A stretch of DNA of 64,000 bases from Mantis religiosa. Its lineage: Eukaryota > Arthropoda > Insecta > Mantodea > Mantidae. Positions 11,171-23,128 of the stretch are shown one piece after another (the stretch's first letter is position 1; every line of letters begins with the position of its first letter). Both the position numbers and the translations under genes were made by a program. The notes under the pieces were generated by a model. That model was given only the letters and a program-made list of their open reading frames with translations. It had not been told where the DNA came from and made no database searches. The DNA is taken from NCBI GenBank assembly GCA_030765055.1, contig CM060953.1, positions 101,754,963 through 101,818,962 on the forward strand, in the 5' to 3' direction.

Positions 11171-12457
11171 TTACTTGACCACAGGCTGCCGCTTCAATTT
11201 GCCTTTTTGTGTGCGCGTGGGGCTAGGACTTTTGGGAGGGGTAGGATCTTCCTCCATAGGCTTTGCTTCCAGAGGAGGCTCGGAGTCACCGGAAACCGAG
11301 GTCAGGGCGTCGAACCGGTTACCGGTGGCCACGGGCGTAGGCGAGACTCGTGGAGTGCGGTTACGCCCTCTGCCATCTTGAGATTTGGATCTCCGAGGTG
11401 GTGAAGGAGAGGAGGCTTTGGAAACAGTCGGTTTACTGGCAGAAGTAGCCGGGTTTTTGAGAAAGTCGGAGCGTTTTGGCTCGGTTTTAAACTTTCGAGG
11501 TTCGGTGCTGAGCGGAGTTTTCTTAGGGCTGTGTGATCCAGAAGGTTGTACCGGAAGTTTAGCCGGGACGACAACGGAGGAATCTGAGGATGTTTGGGTG
11601 CCAATATCCCGCTTGGGTACTGGAGCTGAAACCACAGAGCTAAATGTGCCAAATTTTAAAAGAGAAGGTTGGCGAGCAAGATGGCGTTTGTGGGCCTCAC
11701 TGAAAGAGAGGCGTTCTTTCACCCGCAGCTCCTAAATGTCCTTCTCATCCATATAACGTGGACAGTTGCTGGAAGATGCTGGATGGCTACCGCGACAATT
11801 GACACAGCAAGGATTTGGACAAGCTCCTTCATGTGCATCTTGGCCGCACACGGCGCAAATAGATTGTGTTAACTTGCACGATAACTTAGTGTGGGCAAAT
11901 CGTTGACATTGAAAACAACGCAGAGGACGTGGTATATAGGGCCGAACGTTGATTACCTCGTAGCCATCCTTAATCTTCGCCGGGAGATCGAGCCGATCGA
12001 AGGTAAGGAAGAGCGTGCGAGTGGGCACTGGAACACCATCACGCATTGCTTTTACGCGATATACGGAGGTCACGCCCTGGTTGGAGAGGTAGCCTTGGAT
12101 TTCTTCCTCCTGCATGCCATCTAGAAGGTGTGATGTAATGACGCCTTTACAAGAGTTCAGGCTTCGGTGCTTCTCAACTCGGATGGGATATCCGTGGAGG
12201 AGTTTTGCCTTCAGCAGTCTGTCAAACTGTAGTGTAGAGTACGTTTCAACGAGCAAGGAACCATTTCTGAGACGGGTACAAGACTTAACTGGACCGGCTA
12301 GTTTATCAAGTCCCAACTGTATAACAAAGGGATTTACTGTGAGAAATGTCTGAGCCTACTCTAAACGATTTATGACTAGGTAACGAGCACCTGATGCTTC
12401 GTGTACCTCTTTTACTTCATTTGCCTGTCGTTTTCTTTTGGGTGTAAGTGTTGCCAT
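11171..12457 (-). pseudogene. I-element ORF1 (gag-like) with two TAG codons
   Basis: From ATG at 12457 the frame is 429 codons long and broken only by TAG at codon 34 (12356-12358) and codon 242 (11732-11734). N-terminal basic segment MATLTPKRKRQ, then an RRM-like region, then three zinc knuckles: CFQCQRFAHTKLSC, CAVCGQDAHEGAC and CVNCRGSHPASSSNC (about residues 175-230). The C-terminal half is Ser/Pro/Lys-rich and ends KGKLKRQPVVK just before ORF2. ORF1 proteins of I elements bind the element RNA. Both defects are amber codons; old mutations or assembly errors explain this more simply than readthrough. Confidence 0.88.
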
Positions 12458-12913
12458 AGAAGACGTTATTTGAGTTCATCCCCCAATGCTCCCCACCGAC
12501 CACGGAGCCCAACAAGGGGTCATCCCACTGGGATGACAGGGCTACATAGGGGATATAGCGGGCTCGCCGTCCCACTCACCCTGGAGTTCAGTGTAACACC
12601 TTGTCCTGGCCGATTGATTAGGGGTGGGTTAGTCCCTAACCTCCCGTTTAGCTGAAGCAGTAGCCAAAGTGGTATATTGGTAATGCACACCCTTCCCGAA
12701 TTCAGAAAAACACTGTTACGAGCTCAGATACGCATCCCTCAACCACCAGGGCAAACATTTTCACCGACACGGGTCTCCACGCATGGCCTACACGTGGGTG
12801 GGCCTGTTGACCGTCTCCCTCAACCACGAAGAGGAGCCCACACGAGGGAGACTGTTGGCTCGGGACCCCGGGATCGCCAATACCCGTACCTACCGTAGTA
12901 GGCCCCTGCGGGG

Positions 12914-12924
12914 AATGATCCAGT
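12914..12924. repeat. Right TSD of the I element (AATGATCCAGT)
   Basis: Identical to 7192-7202. It lies at the 5' end of the minus-strand I element, next to the GC-rich 5' UTR start. Confidence 0.85.
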
Positions 12925-13692
12925 GATCTTTACGTCAGTTTCTTTGCACATTACAGTACCACTGGTTTGCTTACGTACTGTTGGTATTTTCTGCGATGGC
13001 ATGCTGTGGAAGTCGAGCTATGACATCAGAGCCACCATATACGTGCATCGTCCTAATGCATCTTTATATTCCGTGTGTTCATATAAAACACTAAGCCAAA
13101 ATAAAACACCATGGATATCATTGTGTGATTTTTTCAGTATTTAGGCTTTGCAGTTATGCTCATGGTGTAGTTATCCACCCTGAACAGGATTTAGACATTA
13201 TAACTGTTTTGCTTTGGAGGTGGGGATAACTTAGTCCATATAATTAGCTGTCATAAAAAACAAATATTTAAACAATTGCTTATTAGCTTTGTAGACATCT
13301 CTCTTTGCATGTTGTCACAAATCTTTAACTGATGTTTTTTGTATTAACTTGTATACAACAAACATATACAAATGTGCATTTTAGCAACAGTACTCCTTCT
13401 GGTTATGTAATCTAAAATATATGAATTACGTATTGGCAATGTTTTGTGGCAGCATCTGTTTTTGTGTGATATACTGTGTTTGTGTATTACTTGCTTTGCT
13501 GTGTCAGTTTACCCCAAGTATGTGAATTTTCAGATATACCAAAATTGTGGCTGTTTTGTACAAAATTTAATTCCCTTTGATTTCTGCAGAATATTTGTTT
13601 ATAATTGGTAGCATCTATATTTACATATAAATTGGGGAGCTCAAATTAAGATCTTCTGGCCAGATGCTTGGGTATGAATTTTATTTTATTTC
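12925..13692. other. AT-rich spacer
   Basis: No coding frame, RNA gene or repeat copy that I can support. Confidence 0.5.
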
Positions 13693-13705
13693 TTTAAATT
13701 GCAAT

Positions 13706-13924
13706 CTTTTTTTTTTTTTTTATTTTAATTTTACATTCTCCAATGTTAAGTCATATCGGACGGTGAATGAAATAGGTAAAATGATGCTCTAATGTGTCCA
13801 GGGTCCATGTAGCTTAGAGTTACCTGATGTTAATCTACCAGGATAAGCGAAAACCCCAGAAAAACCTTATCCAGGTAACTCACCCTGACCGAGATTTGAC
13901 CTCGGGACCTCTTGAAAGTGCGGC
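13706..13924 (-). mobile_element. SINE-A copy with poly(A) tail and 12-bp TSD
   Basis: Reverse copy: poly-T (13706-13722), CATATCGGACGGTGAATGAA, the GGATAAG body and GACCGAGATTTGACCTCGGG (B-box region). TSD TTAAATTGCAAT at 13694-13705 and 13925-13936. The tRNA-like head is 5'-truncated. Confidence 0.9.
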
Positions 13925-13936
13925 TTAAATTGCAAT

Positions 13937-14993
13937 GATAAGTATTTTGGGGAATTAGGTTCTCTTGGCCCTACTCATCAGTGTATATCTGCATTAGTGG
14001 TAAAGAATGTCACAGCTTTTAACAGCAATTAAAAATATGATCTGAGAATCCATAAACCCAATCTGTTCTATCTTGTTTAACACAGTAATCACTATGTAAT
14101 ATTATTGTACACACTACAACAAATGATGTACCTGAGTAAGCCTGTTAGAAGACATCTGCTGGGATAAGAATTGATTTGAAAAACCTTTACAGGTTTTTAA
14201 GTGTAAATGTGCATTGCAAGAAATGATTGAAATGTCATTGTGTCATCATTATATGCCACTTTTACTTTTATGTCTAGTATTCCACTTATTCTTAAAACAT
14301 GTACAAAATCAGCTGCAGCTAGGACCTAAAGACAGGGTGTGACATGATCTCAAATTAGTAAAGCTTCATAATAATATTCATAATAAATAATTAGGTTATT
14401 AATCATCTTCTTTGTTAACATATATATAACAGTGTTGAGGTCTAACACTTAGGTCTTTTGCAATATAGGGTTACCATTTTTAACGAATGACCTTGAGTAC
14501 ACTTGGCATTAAAGCCACATAGAGCTGAGCACCTCATATATTGCAACACAATTGGGATAAATGGGTTTAGAAAAATGTCAAGTTAAAGCAACATTTGCAC
14601 GGCATTGATGTATTATTCTGTGGTGCATTTGTTCTTAACATGTACCTGCCACCTTTTATGAGTAATATTGGTACACAATTTCTGTAATGCTAACAATTTT
14701 AGGGTGATTCACAGAAGGGTTATATGTGACATGAAACTAACACTGTTAAGCATCCTCTCATTGTTCTAAGTTGGGATGAAACCCTCAATATTTGGCATGG
14801 AAAAAAGATGCTCAACCCAATATATGTGCCATCCATAGCATGCAGTGATGCAAAGCCACATAATAATTTTGAAATGTAGATAAAACTGCACATTATTTTG
14901 TTATATAATGCACTTCTTGTTTCCTTCTAGTGAACACATACGAGAATTATGAACTGTCAAAATAAATAATGGCTAGATGGGTGAGCAATTAAA
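13937..14993. other. AT-rich spacer
   Basis: No supported gene or recognised element. Confidence 0.5.
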
Positions 14994-14997
14994 TTAC

Positions 14998-15954
14998 TGT
15001 TGTGAGCGCATTGTTGTTTTGAGGCAGTGCAGGCGACTAGTTCAACGAGACGGGCAGTGCAGTGTGGAGAAAAAAGCTCGCCGAAATGGTGGGGGGAAAG
15101 AGATGGATTTCTAGAGAGTGTCTTTCTTCAGCGTCATCTTGATTGTTTGAGAAAATTCTGGAATGTGAGTAATCCATAAAAAGGGAGCCCACCCGCCACA
15201 GTGAGTCAATCGGTAATTGGACGCGTGCGCATGAACAGCTGTGCGTGTGTGTGCGGTCAATGACCTTGAAAGTTGTATTGCGTTTGTGATGTAATTCTGG
15301 ACTGTCAAATTGATTTCTACGGAAATAAAGAGCAATTTTTGGTGTTTGTAACCTGGACTTTTAATTTCAGGAACCCACAAAGTCACAATTGGTGTGAAGC
15401 ATTGTTTCGAGGCAGCGGCCGACTAGTTCAAAGAGACGGGCAATGCAGAACAGAGACAAAAGCTCGCCGAAACGGTGGGGGGAAGGAGACGGATTTCTAA
15501 AGAGTTCGTCCTTCTTCAGCGTCATCTTGATTGACAAAATTCCGGAATGTGAGTAATCTATAGAAAGGGAGCCTGCCCGCCACAGTAAGTCGGTCAGTAA
15601 CTGGACGCGTGCGCGTGAACAGCTGTGTGTGGTTGATGACCTTGCAAGTTTTATTGTGTATGTGACGTAATTTTGGAATGTCAAAATGATTTCTACGGAA
15701 ATAAAGAGCAATTATTGGTGTTTGTAACCTGGACTTTTAATGTGAGTAATCTATAAAAAGGGAGCCTGCCCGCCACAAGGAGTCGGTCAGCAATATGATG
15801 CGTGCACATGAACAGCTGTGTGTGGTCGATGACCTTGCAAGTTTTATTGTGTATATGATGTAATTTTGGACTGTCAAAATGATTTCTACGGAAATAAAGA
15901 GCAATTATTGGTGTTTGTAACCTGGACTTTTAATTTAATGAACCCACAGTCACA
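14998..15954 (+). mobile_element. Tandem array of three Gypsy LTR units, one TSD
   Basis: Three direct repeats of the LTR type found at 61854-62231. Unit 1 is about 14998-15388 and unit 2 about 15392-15737. Unit 3 (about 15738-15954) lacks its 5' half and starts at the GTGAGTAATCTATAAAAAGG block. Each carries a TATA-like box (CATAAAAAGGG or similar) and a polyadenylation region (ACGGAAATAAAGAGCAA). The array is bounded by TTAC at 14994-14997 and 15955-15958. There is no internal coding sequence. It is best explained by LTR-LTR recombination after a single integration. Confidence 0.85.
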
Positions 15955-15958
15955 TTAC

Positions 15959-18944
15959 ACTACTAAATTATTTTCTATTAACAACTCAAACACACGGTTC
16001 CAGCACTTTCACTGCATAACAAACTACAAACAGTAGTAATAGTTCAGAGTGTAAATTTTCATTGAGTTACTTATGTGACACACATTCAGTTGTATGTCAT
16101 GGCCTGAGAGGTTTACACTATGCAGAGGCTCCAATTGCCACGTTGATCAGAAAGTACATTGCTTAAATTCTTACCAAGTTAAAGCAAGCCATATACCCAA
16201 ACAATTGCTGTGCACATTAAGTAAATCATACTTCAGTCAGATAACATGAAATGTTCTCTTATTGAAAGATACACCGCGCATTAAATCTTATTTTTAAAAC
16301 TGCATATTGTCTTTTTTTCAGCATTCATTACCATGCTTATAATCTCATTGAAGCATTTACAAATTCAACACTGAAATAATCTTGTGTTGCAAAGACAAAG
16401 TTAAGTTTAGGACAATTTTAAATGAATGATATAGGTTTTATGCACTTAATATTTTTCATAGTAATTTATTTTGCGCTTGTGAATGATAATTCAGGCAAAG
16501 TGATTAAAAGTATATAAAGTAGTCATTTATTAAATTTACGTCTTCAGTTGCTGACACTGCCTCATGTACTAATTTGTAAGGTTTTACTATATATATAGTA
16601 ATATTTATTGAGGTACTAAGCTTTTACAATTTTTGGACTGCCCTCTGTTTTGACCCAGGCCACTGCTACACAGGACAGTCCATTAAGTATATTTACAGAC
16701 AAGTTACAAGGTTTTACTACATTTTCAATGTAATGAATCACAAATTTCACGTTTTTCTCTGAATATCTTTTTGTAAACTTGTGCTGAAAGTAATGTATGT
16801 ACTATGGAGCTTTTCAAATTCTTATTAAATATAAGCCTTAACAGAGCTGCTTTGTTCTCTTTTTAAAGAGGTACTGCTATTTTTTTGCACATAGTTGTTG
16901 GTGCTCATTTAAAATTTATTGTGTTTTTTAAAACTTTTCTTCAAGGGAATTTTTCAACATTTCTGTGTACAAAGAAATTGCATGATACATAACCTTATGG
17001 TATCCTTTCCTGTTTTCCTGTACCTAGAGAATCAGTATTTTAGTGTTAATTATTACAGTAAGGAGCTTTGGAATTCCAACTTGAGGGAAAGGGAATACAG
17101 ATGTGTTGTATAACCTCAAGAGCATCTTGAGTGATCACTATCTCATTTATTAAAGTAGTAATTATTTTTAATGAAAAAATTATTAATTTGCAACAAGAAT
17201 ATTAAAGCTATAATGCTTTTTGGAAGACATAATTATTCACATTTAACAGAAAAAGGTCCAAGTTGACAAGTGAATTCTTGTGACATTTTTTCACAAATTA
17301 ATTGGTCAACTTCTTTCGAAGTCACATCTTGCATACTAATGAATAGTTTAGCGCACATTTCCTCAGCGTATTTGATGCATATTATTCTAATATGCGGATA
17401 TAGACAACACTTACATGTTGTACAACTTATAACATGTAAGTGTTATTATGGATGAAATAAATTCATTTGATTTGATTCAGTATCCTTCCCTTTACCTCAG
17501 TGATAATTTCGTTAAAGTTTTTCTGGAAAGGCTCGTGCCGAACGATATGCATCTTTAACTATCATGGCACTTTCAAGTTTTAAATCCACTAAAATGCTTG
17601 AGTTTGACCATTACTTTCTATTCATAAGCTGCTCAACATTTCATACTTTTCTGTTGCAATTTTACTGATTTTGAAGTAAGCTGGCACGTTAGCTACGCAG
17701 AAAAATAGCAGCAGGTGCAAAATAGGCCTTTACTTCAAAGGTTCTAACACCGCACGGAAAAGATTGCAGCATGTCACATGACCACTAACTTTGATTCTGG
17801 AAGAAACACAGCATATATAGCCTGGATAAAAATTAAAAATGGCTCAATAGCAACATAGTTGTGGAACTGTTGCGGAATCTTTGACCATGCCTCGAATAGT
17901 GCAGTAATTCATTATCTTAGGAAAAATGTGTGCCACATTTCTTAACTGATACATACATGCAAAGGATAGTATATCAAAGCAAGTGTAAACTTATAAGTAG
18001 GTACTTTGCTTTGGTAGCTCTAAGTTGAATTTTCTGATTGTTGAAAACTAGTGTCTCAAGTTTAACAGTAGCACACTTGGACAAAAAGCACTACACCAGC
18101 TTTCCTATTCTGACGGTCAGATTTTAATAAGTAGAACCCTGGAATATTTGGGAATAAAATTAAACCATCTTTCCACTACATTAACAGCTGAGTGTATGCT
18201 TAGTTAAAATTCTTAACAGTTCTTATGTGTTAGATAAGGAATATGCATTATAGTGTGCCTTGTAAGAGGAGTTCAATAGTGCTTTTAACTGCATCTGCTT
18301 GTAAAGAGAGAATTCTATGAACCTGTTTTTGTCATTGAGTATTAGACTGAAAATTCAATCAATTAAAGTTTTATGTCACCTGTAGCTTTTTCCAATATGG
18401 AAAATGTGAACAGCATTTGAGGTGGATAATACAGATGTTGTATGAAGTAAAAATTGTTTCCACTCTAACGTGAACTTTTGGCCTAGCAGGAGTCTGAAGC
18501 TGTATCTCCTTAGAATACTTATGAAACTGGTATTTCTGCCACCAGAATAGAGGCACTGCAGTAAGCAAAATTTTACCCTCATAGCTAACTCTCACTGTCC
18601 GCCATATATGCAAAGATATGACTTAATAAATTAGGTTAATTCACTTCACTGTTTCATAAGAAGCATTTGTATTATCTAAGGAGCATGTTAGTCCTACAAA
18701 AAAATATATGCCCTATCATATAATTTCTAGCCTTACTTATGTTTTTAGAAAATTGGAAAATGTTCCTTGCATAATAGTTCAATTTTTAGTGAAAAAGCCA
18801 TTATTTGGAGCCATTCAGGGATCTTCTACATACCCCTTAATTGCTTCAATATACTTTCATTGTTTTCAATTTGGAATGCACTGTAGAACCTACAATACCT
18901 CCCATAATAAAAAAATTACATTAGAACATAAACTGAAAACCACA
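15959..18944. other. AT-rich spacer, nothing recognised
   Basis: Several short open frames but none with recognisable motifs. It could be intron or intergenic. Confidence 0.45.
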
Positions 18945-18988
18945 AGTTAAATGCACACACGCACGCGCGCACACGCACACACACACAA
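18945..18988. repeat. CA-rich microsatellite
   Basis: Imperfect (AC)n tract interrupted by GC steps. Confidence 0.85.
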
Positions 18989-19899
18989 AAAATCAGCCAT
19001 TCCCAGATTCTGTCGATCAAACAGCTTCGTTTATCTGCGTAAAGGCTGTGTTCACAAAGCACATAAAAGAATTGCACAATAGTATACGACTGACAATGCA
19101 ATAGTTAGCTTGTGTGTACGAGAATGGAATATAGAATAAAGTTATGGTGACCGGGAGATTAAGAATGCATTCCTAGATTCGAGTCTTGTACTGTTTTAAT
19201 TTTTTTTAAAAAAATTATGTTCATCTTATGACTGGAGATTATATATATATAACATAATATTGCATTAATATAACTGTGGCATTTGAAGTTATGGACCTAT
19301 ATAACATAAAAATAATTCTACTAACATTCTTGTTAAATAACTAAAAGCATGTGTAAACATATATTTCTAAAATTAAAACACAAAAAATAAATAATTAATA
19401 TTGGATGTATGAATCTTTAATACTTATAAATACCCTCTACAATCACAAGGCGAAACAATTGCAGAGCCATCTGAGCTGAGGGAAATGTGAAATGGCCTGC
19501 ATTTTAGAAACAGTTTGGTAAGGTTTCCTCTTCCACTACAATTAAAGCTGCATACATATAAGGAGTCGACAAAAGCCTTCTTCTTGAACCAGGACAACAG
19601 TGTTCAATCCATTTCCTGGATTATTTCAACCACCCTCGTGCTGTAGGTCCAGGGACTTCAATATGAGCTGCAGCTTCATTAGCAGAGAAACCTCCTACTT
19701 GAATTTTGAAGTATGAATGAATGAGATGTTCCATTAAGGGCAAGGGCATCTTACTAGAGAGTAACTCATTAAGTATTCCTCGCGCAGTGAGCTATACTGC
19801 ATAGTGTGTTTATTTGCCCTGTTAGTGTCACATACCTACAATTGTGATCCTGTGAATCATCATTTGTCTGTTAAACACATTCACTGCACTAGGACGGTT

Positions 19900-20141
19900 C
19901 CTGAAAGGGTTCCTTGGTTTTGGCACATACTCCTGGTTTTGACAACAGTGGATCAGTGGCTGCCTGCTATCGCCTTGAAGTCGGCCAGTCTGCTCCTTGG
20001 CCTATCTCTGAGTCTTCTACCTATGTATGGAATCCACATCGTGGTGTGCTGTGTCTGTTTGTTATCATGAAGTCTGGCCAAACGACCACTCCAGGTCCAC
20101 TTAATCCTGTCGACCAGGTTAGTAATGTCATTTGACGCCAA
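19900..20141 (-). pseudogene. RTE-like LINE C-terminal fragment
   Basis: Minus-strand frame contains DRIKWTWSGRLARLHDNKQT followed by RRLRDRPRSRLADF. This is the conserved Trp-Gly-His-like/Arg-rich tail (IKWxWAGHxARxxDxRW...RRxRGRPxxRWxDD) at the C-terminus of many RTE-like non-LTR polyproteins. Only the tail remains. There is no RT active site nearby. Confidence 0.6.
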
Positions 20142-21530
20142 CCTTATAATGGACTGATTGGAAACTTTGTCTCTGAAGTAAGTATATCTAAAATAAGTAG
20201 TCGCTATATGTTAATTCAACATTACTAAGAGAAGAGGAAAAAAGGTTTGCTGCATGCGAGAAGTGAACATGCAAACCTCAACACAGTAGTAGCCTATGTT
20301 TTGCCACAGTACTAAAGTGAACAAACAAAGAAGGTGGCAGGTTTAGTAAAATGCTGTACAATCCAAACTGTTCCATGTTTTGTATTGTTAATGTTTTTAG
20401 CAAATATTGAGTTCGTTGTTGAAGAAGCTTAAGTTGTGCTTGGTTATGATTACTGAACAAGTAAGTTGTTAATATTAAGATCTGGAACTTGAAGGTGCTA
20501 TGCCGAACAGCATTCGGCATACCAGACGTAACCCTTTTTTTTGGGTCCACAGGTATAATTTTAAAGCTAGATAATGGCACTTCAGATAAGTCTGTTGCTA
20601 TTGCAACTGAAGCAAGATATAGGATTCAACAGTAACTGATGACCCGTGTACTGCATGTGATTCAATATCTTTGGCTAGTTTTTCAAATATGACTTTTCTA
20701 AGGAAAGTTTATAGTCATATTTTAAGCCAGTAACAGATGTTAAGTGTCAATTTCTTGACTACAGGGCTATAGCTAAATAGTTTAATATTTCGGACATGTC
20801 AGATACTGTGACTTCAGTTGTACTGTTAGTCTTTTCGTAGTATTTGTGGTAGCTTATAGCCCAGAAGATAAGCTTATTTGGATTATACTAATTTTACATT
20901 GTACTTTTATATGAAGTGTGGAAAAGGTACTAACAAACAAAATATACACATTAATTTATTAAAAGGTATATTAAATGCTAGTTTTTTCTGTATTTTAGGA
21001 CTGAAATGGCACCATTTCCCATTAACAATATTGCTTATTTATCTTTTAAACCATGACAAAAATAATCTTTACAAAGTTATATAAATATAACTAAGTCTAG
21101 TCTCAGGTCACCTGAATATCTTTTTAATAACCCAGGTCAGCGAAGATATTTATATCTTTGGACCAAGGAGGCCCAGTATGCTTCCCAAAAGCCCTCACAC
21201 AAGGGATAGCTTTATATCTAAATTCAAATGGAAGATATTTCTCAATAAAAACAAAATAGTCATTGTAACATTTTATCAAGCCAAGATGATAAAGAGATTT
21301 CTTGATTTTTTCCAAATTTTCTCTGTAGTTATTGTAGTTCTTGCGACGTATCACTGTTGAAACCTGCAAGAATGTTATATGCAAATTAGTTCTCTATTAG
21401 GGGCATATATTAAAGAATTTTACACTATAATTGAACATTAACACCAGCAAGTCTTTGGTTCACAAGATACAATTTTATGTACAAAAACAATACTCTTATT
21501 CAAAGTATAAACTTGAAAGAAGCGTAGGGA
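20142..21530. other. AT-rich spacer
   Basis: No supported gene. Short frames without motifs. Confidence 0.45.
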
Positions 21531-21543
21531 CAGTGAAGCACAA

Positions 21544-21595
21544 ATTAATACAAAAGTGAATCGAGAATATATTCTCGATTCACTTTTGTATTAAT
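21544..21595. repeat. Perfect 52-bp palindrome (PLE-end-like)
   Basis: Two 26-bp arms (ATTAATACAAAAGTGAATCG... and its exact complement) with no spacer. The left flank GTGAAGCACAAATTAATACA resembles the PLE terminus at 28025-28045 (ATGAAGCACAAAATTAATAC). It looks like two PLE ends joined head to head. Confidence 0.8.
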
Positions 21596-21603
21596 ACTCT
21601 TAT

Positions 21604-21745
21604 TATTTTAGTTAATTGATGGAAATTAATAATTTCCTCATACTAGTCGTATATAGGCTAAGGTTTTTGATAGATTGATCAACATGAAAAATTCAATGCC
21701 ATGGCTGGGATTTGAACCACGGATCTCCTGGTTATATGGCCATAT
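21604..21745 (-). mobile_element. SINE-B copy (reverse)
   Basis: Contains the SINE-B 3' body in reverse (TTAATTGATGGAAATTAAT, TATATAGGCTAAGG), CAACATGAAAAATTCAATGC, and the B-box region GGGATTTGAACCACGG. The tRNA-like head is incomplete. Confidence 0.8.
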
Positions 21746-22239
21746 AAGTGATAACAGTTAACATAAAGATTACTTCTTCCATGTGCAGCAAATTTTTATG
21801 CAACTCCAGACTGTGTTCTTGGTTTTATAGCATATTGTTGATCTATGGTTGAGTTCTTGAATTTAGAGCAATGAGTTTTTCTTGTCTACAAAGCATGGTA
21901 ATGGATAAAGCAAATATTAATTAACTTAATGATAATTTTTTTTGTAGATTTCCAAATATATATTTCAAATTAAAAATTAAAACATACAAACATATATCTT
22001 AATTTTGAACCATACAAAGCTTTAGATGTTAATATGTCTATAATATTTTGGGTGTTGTGATAATGAGTAGCGTAGCCGTTTTTGCTTTGACAAATGGTTC
22101 AAATGGATGCAAAAGTTTACTGATCATGAAGGAGAATATTTTGAAAAACAATAAAGCAGTTCTCAATCAGAAATTACTTTGATTTAATTATTAGGCTCAA
22201 GATATAAATAGTGCCCCTTGTATGTCAAATTAGTACATG

Positions 22240-22320
22240 TAACAGGCCATATAACCAGGAGATCCATGGTTCAAATCCCAGCCATGGCATTGAATTTTTC
22301 ATGTTGACTCAATCTAACAA
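22240..22320 (+). mobile_element. SINE-B fragment (forward)
   Basis: GGAGATCCATGGTTCAAATC (B-box region) then GCATTGAATTTTTCATGTTG. Together with 21604-21745 it forms a 600-bp inverted pair sharing the unusual GGCCATATAACCAGGAG head. The spacing suggests an inverted duplication or two separate insertions. Confidence 0.7.
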
Positions 22321-23128
22321 TACTCTTGCTTTTATCTCATCAATAAGCAACCTTCCTTTGTCCTCAACAGCAGTGATCTGATAATAATTTATGATTCAGC
22401 TACACAAGAATTATTATTTAGTAGAACAGAACTTCTGCAAAGGATACTGTAATTTAGGTGAAAAGTATCACCATGATTTTTCATTACAGTGATAATAAAA
22501 TGCTTGTACAGAGGTATTTTTTAGAGCTGGCACATGATCTTGCTCCGATGTGACATCATACAAATAAATGGTAAGATCTCTGCTTTCACCAGCAGACTGC
22601 TGATAAAGCTAGTGGATTAGATGACAGATGACTTACCTGAGACTCCTTTTTCTTATAAATAGACTAGTAGACTCAACCATAAATTATTGTGCTACATTAC
22701 ATCATATGCCACATTTAAAAAATACCTCTGCACTAAAATTAAGTTTACAGTTACTTTTACAATAATTGAATCCTTATCACTAATAAGGATCTAACTCACT
22801 ACAATACATTCTTTCTCTGGAAAATGGAAGTGGATGGACTGTTAAGGAATGCGTAAAGAATATTTTGTCAGAACTCTGTAGTAAAACATATGATGGGCAG
22901 GAGTGAAATGCTTTCAAAATTCATTTCAAATTCACAGGCATACCCTATACAAGACCAACAACTTAGGGATCAGATAAATAACTTCTTTTGAAGCACTTTT
23001 GGTTAAGGATATGTTATAGGTATGATTTGAATTTTTCAGTCTTATTCTACCCTTCTAAACCTTGTCCTTCACATGGCTAAGTGTGGAACAGCAATTAATT
23101 TTCACATAAAGACTAAAACTGAGTCATA
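22321..23128. other. AT-rich spacer
   Basis: No supported feature. Confidence 0.4.

Larger units (their letters stand above)
7203..12913 (-). mobile_element. Nearly full-length I-clade LINE
   Basis: Order on the minus strand: 5' UTR (about 12913-12458), ORF1 with zinc knuckles, ORF2 with AP-endonuclease, RT and RNase H, 3' UTR, and a (TAC)n tail (read as TAG on plus, 7203-7271). Flanked by AATGATCCAGT on both sides. The RNase H domain and a simple-sequence tail instead of poly(A) fit the I group of non-LTR retrotransposons. It inserted beside the tail of a SINE-A. Lesions seen: two TAG codons in ORF1, and a 14-bp duplication and one further frameshift in ORF2. A G-run at 7577-7588 lies inside the RNase H 3' end. 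Confidence 0.92.

Noticed and set aside
21544..21595. Intrinsic terminator or CRISPR-like repeat
   Set aside because: The window is eukaryotic, there is no spacer array, and the palindromes match PLE termini.
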